DNA from: a bacterium
GTDB lineage: Bacteria; SZUA-182; DTGQ01
Direction: 5' to 3'
NCBI GenBank assembly: GCA_040755755.1
Contig: JBFLZW010000061.1
Span: 62,001-126,000 of the forward strand
Length of the DNA: 64,000 bases
Shown: piece by piece, positions 61,295-64,000 of the stretch
How the letters are laid out: each line of letters opens with the position of its first letter
How positions within the stretch are numbered: the first letter of the stretch is position 1
Notes under the pieces: generated by a model
Databases searched by the model: none
Told to the model about the DNA's origin: nothing
What the model saw: only the letters and a program-made list of their open reading frames with translations
Position numbers and translations under genes: made by a program

Positions 61295-61884
61295 TGCACT
61301 CCTAGCCTCTTTATGTAATTCTCGCCACATCCGCTGGTTGTTAACCGAAAACCCGTTCTGCATTCTGAAGTCCTGCCACTAACCACCTCTCTTCTGAAAT
61401 CCGGCTGTATGCACCTCCCTTCATTACACCAATGAGGCAATCTTTTTTGGCTTCAATATCCATCGAGAAAGTCCTGGAGCGGCAATACCGGATTCTGCCA
61501 CCGGCAGCCCTCCTTCCAGATAGACTTCGGGCACCTTCAGCATGAGCCGAATCTGCCTGCCTTTTAAGATCAGCAATATTGATACCAGGTCATATAAGGA
61601 CAGTGTCATTACTGAGGACAGCGCCTTTCCCCTCGCCACCTTGGGGTGGGATGGCTGGCATGGAGCCCCTGGGGCAAGTGAGGGGCGTTTGTGGTGGATA
61701 GTCCTTAACTTAATGGCATTGAACCACAAAATGAAGGATGCCAGGTTAGCTGGCCTTGAAAAGGATACTTTTTGTCATAAAAAGTATAAACAATCTGTAT
61801 ATAATCTATTCCGAGGTCAAATGGAGGCCACACGAGAAGCGTGGAGGCGAGACATTCCATGTTCGCCTCCACGGCACTGTATCC
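61295..61884. other. Intergenic region upstream of the Gly-rich pair, no gene accepted
   Basis: About 590 bases. A 101-codon minus-strand frame (61424-61729) contains RQIRLMLKVPEVYLEGGLPV but has no recognisable family or good start and is left out. The promoter of the Gly-rich genes should lie here. Confidence 0.4.
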
Positions 61885-62301
61885 TTAGAGTTGCAGTGAC
61901 GACAGCAGCCTGTTGCAGGCATCTTCGCACTGTCGGCAATAGTCAGCGCACATTCGACAGTGATCGTATTTACTGGCGTGTTCCTGACACTCCTGCCTGC
62001 ATCCCTGACAGGCCATCGCACATGCCTGAAGCTGGCTGCGGAGCAGGCTCATGGGCGGTTCCGTCTGACGGCAAAGCAAGGTGCCGGTCAGATTACAGAC
62101 ATCGGCACAGTCCAGATTTATCCGGATGCAGCGGATCAGCGATTGGATGTCCTTTTCGCCGATGCAGGCATCGGCGCAACTGCTGCATGCCTGGGCCGCA
62201 TTGCTGGTAGCCTGGATGCATGAAATCAGCGCATCCCTGTCCATCTTCATCTGTGACATGCGGGGGTGCACCTTGAGCATATCTTGCATATGATGGCTCA
62301 T
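61885..62301 (-). CDS. Cytosolic copper-storage-like four-helix bundle protein (Csp3-like)
   Basis: A 138-residue protein with 17 cysteines, mostly in CxxxC and CxxC spacing along predicted helices: CSSCADAC, CADVC, CAMACQGCRQEC, CRMCADYCRQCEDAC. This is the arrangement of Csp-type and DUF326 four-helix bundles, which bind many Cu(I) ions inside the bundle. No signal peptide is present, so it is the cytosolic (Csp3) type. The His-rich start (MSHHMQDM) could also bind metal. It stands alone between the Gly-rich pair and the phosphorylase gene. Confidence 0.85.
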   Translation of the reverse strand: MSHHMQDMLKVHPRMSQMKMDRDALISCIQATSNAAQACSSCADACIGEKDIQSLIRCIRINLDCADVCNLTGTLLCRQTEPPMSLLRSQLQACAMACQGCRQECQEHASKYDHCRMCADYCRQCEDACNRLLSSLQL

Positions 62302-62482
62302 TGTTTATCTCCTTCCACGTTATGGAAACTCGACTCCTTCCATATAATTCCTGTTTCCGATCACCTCATGATCCGTTCCATTATTCTTACAGGATCAATC
62401 TTACTGTCTCAAAATTACCTTCCAACCTACTATTTCGGCTTCCAGGAATTCTCCTCCCTACCACGTCATGCTGAATTGATGG

Positions 62483-64000
62483 TCATCGAGAGGCTTGGTT
62501 ATTGTGGTTATGATCGGCGCTGATGAGATAAGCGTTTTCCAGGTACTGGAGCACCATGCGCTGAGCATTGAAAAACGATGCATTCAGGGCAATAGCCGAG
62601 CGCATGACCCCGGCAAAGGCATTCTGCCGTCCATAGAACATGGGAATGATAATATGTTCCAGCTTATTGTAGAGAAATACATAATCCTTGGAAGGATTGC
62701 TTTCAAGATCCCAATCATCTCCGATGGACCATCCGGTGACTCCCTCCACATGTCCCTCGATCCACCAGCCATCCAGAATACTCAAGCTGGGAACACCATT
62801 CAGCGCGGCTTTCATACCGCTTGTACCGGAAGCCTCCTGTGGCTTCTTGGGGGTATTTACCCATAAGTCCACCCCGGCACACATCAGCCTCGCCAGCGCC
62901 ATATCATATTCCTCAAGGTACACCACCGGCACAATTCCTTTCAGCGCATTGGCAGCCTCGAAGATGCGCCTGATCAGTGCCTTGCCGCTCTCATCGCGCG
63001 GATGCGCCTTGCCTCCATAAATTATCTGCAGAGGGCCAATTTGCTGAGCTATCATTTTCAGCCGGTCCATATTGGAAAACAACAGGTCCGAACGTTTGTA
63101 TGCCGTGGCCCTGCGGGCAAAGCCGAGGGTCATGACCGAGGGATTCAAACGTACGCCGCTGCGGCGATCCACCTCAGCCAGAAGCTCCCGCTTGGCCTCG
63201 ATATGGGCTTCCCTGATCTTTTCAAGGGGGATGCTGATGGCATAGCGCAGATAGAGATTATCATGACGCCATTCGGTGATATAATGGTCATACAGATTGC
63301 AGAAAGGCATCGATGTCCAGGTGCCGGCATGAACCCCGTTGGTGATGGAGTTAATGGGGTAGTTGGGGAACATGCTCCGGGAGATTTCCTCATGGCGCAT
63401 GGAGACTCCATTGATATAGCGTGAAAAAAAGAGAGCCAGATATGACATGTTCAGGGTGTCGTTTGTACAGCAGCGGGTATTCTGCAGGAAAGAGGCCGCT
63501 TCCTCTCCCAATACCCGGCGGGCCATTTCCATGGGAAAGATATCATGCCCGGCTGGTACCGGTGTGTGAGTCGTGAACACACATCTATGCCGGATCGCTT
63601 CGATGTCGGCAGCGGCAATAGTATGGAGGCCGTTCCCTTTATGGCGTTCCTCCAGGAGGGCCAGGGTAAGGAGAGCCGAGTGACCCTCGTTCATATGGTA
63701 AGCCTGCACTCTCCGGTGCCCCAGGGCACGGAGCATGGCTACACCACCCAGCCCCAGCACCGCCTCCTGACACAGGCGATAAAAGTCGTCACCGCCATAC
63801 AGGGAGTCGGTAAGGGTTCTATCCCATTCACTGTTTTCATCCAGTAACGTATCCAGAAAGTAGACAGGCACAATATGGCCTGACAGCCCATGCAGGGTAT
63901 AGCGCCAGGCGCGGATATTCACCGTTCGGCCCTCGATATTGATCGATACCCGGGCTGAGAGAGGTTCCAGGAATTCCTCCGGTGACCAGACAGCAGGGCT
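62483..64000 (-). CDS. Alpha-glucan (glycogen/maltodextrin) phosphorylase, 5'-truncated by window edge
   Basis: 506 residues of a GT35 phosphorylase that releases glucose-1-phosphate from alpha-glucans. The frame stays open to base 64000, so the N-terminus is missing. Visible motifs include YHMNEGHSALL, FTTHTPVPAGHD, SITNGVHAGTW and EASGTSGMKAALNG, in which the Lys binds pyridoxal phosphate. LDGWWIEGH follows. The short C-terminal half and the SGTSGMKAALNGVPSLSILDGWW-type sequence (given here in parts) place it in the bacterial/archaeal MalP-like subgroup rather than the longer E. coli GlgP type. An internal ATG at 63922 is not the real start. Confidence 0.95.
   Translation of the reverse strand, partial: SPAVWSPEEFLEPLSARVSINIEGRTVNIRAWRYTLHGLSGHIVPVYFLDTLLDENSEWDRTLTDSLYGGDDFYRLCQEAVLGLGGVAMLRALGHRRVQAYHMNEGHSALLTLALLEERHKGNGLHTIAAADIEAIRHRCVFTTHTPVPAGHDIFPMEMARRVLGEEAASFLQNTRCCTNDTLNMSYLALFFSRYINGVSMRHEEISRSMFPNYPINSITNGVHAGTWTSMPFCNLYDHYITEWRHDNLYLRYAISIPLEKIREAHIEAKRELLAEVDRRSGVRLNPSVMTLGFARRATAYKRSDLLFSNMDRLKMIAQQIGPLQIIYGGKAHPRDESGKALIRRIFEAANALKGIVPVVYLEEYDMALARLMCAGVDLWVNTPKKPQEASGTSGMKAALNGVPSLSILDGWWIEGHVEGVTGWSIGDDWDLESNPSKDYVFLYNKLEHIIIPMFYGRQNAFAGVMRSAIALNASFFNAQRMVLQYLENAYLISADHNHNNQASR

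Noticed and set aside
61424-61729. 101-codon minus-strand frame with RQIRLMLKVPEVYLEGGLPV
   Set aside because: No ribosome-binding site, signal or recognisable family; it probably lies in the upstream region of the Gly-rich genes.
1-64000. tRNA, rRNA, transposase, integrase or CRISPR genes
   Set aside because: None could be recognised by reading both strands; a covariance-model scan could not be run here and would be needed to exclude small RNAs.

Overview
The window looks like a chromosomal contig of an uncultivated, probably anaerobic, Gram-negative bacterium of moderate GC. The evidence is lipoprotein signals, a TonB-dependent receptor, a six-heme cytochrome c, an Hnd/Nuo-type diaphorase, CotH/lamin-tail/dockerin surface proteins and two-component genes with a sigma-54 activator. 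Deltaproteobacteria-like lineages or neighbouring candidate phyla fit best, but no rRNA or tRNA gene was seen, so the placement is inference.

Layout. 1-465: 5' part of a PBP4-type peptidase. 824-6237 (minus): an operon encoding a ferredoxin-NuoE fusion, a NuoF-like flavoprotein, a receiver-domain/HoxU-like fusion, a di-heme b-type membrane protein and a hexaheme c-type cytochrome. This is a plausible pathway from NAD(P)H to the periplasm, or the reverse. 6909-17978 (minus): a branched-chain amino acid ABC transporter (livKHMGF), split between livH and livM by about 6.3 kb of accessory DNA carrying two toxin-antitoxin-like pairs, a methyltransferase, an O-antigen-ligase-like protein, RsgA and several gene wrecks. 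18159-22638 (plus): GAF-PilB ATPase, panC, panD and a sugar-isomerase-like protein. 22654-30471: a TonB receptor/YfiR/histidine kinase/receiver-kinase operon divergent from an NtrC-type regulator.

30840-38452 (plus): three secreted or surface proteins (a three-repeat protein, a double lamin-tail lipoprotein and a 1491-residue CotH multidomain protein) and a decayed CotH fragment. Three loci here are preceded by the same sigma-54-like box, directly downstream of the NtrC-type activator. 38638: a UPF0182 membrane protein. 41767-45905: a phosphate transporter pstSCA with two different PstB subunits. PstB1 has lost the Q-loop Gln and switch His but keeps LSGGQ; PstB2 keeps Gln and His but has lost LSGGQ. 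Together they could form a heterodimer with one normal and one dead ATP site.

46491-56939: ABC-F ATPase, an IspH-UbiA fusion, a GH57-like protein, a TPR outer-membrane-type protein whose signal peptide lies in a dispersed repeat, a parallel beta-helix protein and a Kef-type antiporter. 57143-64000: VapBC, a hypothetical protein, a HEAT-repeat protein, two Gly/Tyr/Leu-repeat secreted paralogs, a cytosolic copper-storage-like protein and a partial alpha-glucan phosphorylase. A family of palindromic 'CACAGAG' repeats is scattered through the window. The best candidates for something undescribed are the asymmetric PstB pair, the diaphorase-cytochrome complex with its odd receiver domain, the sigma-54/CotH surface-protein cluster and the IspH-UbiA fusion.
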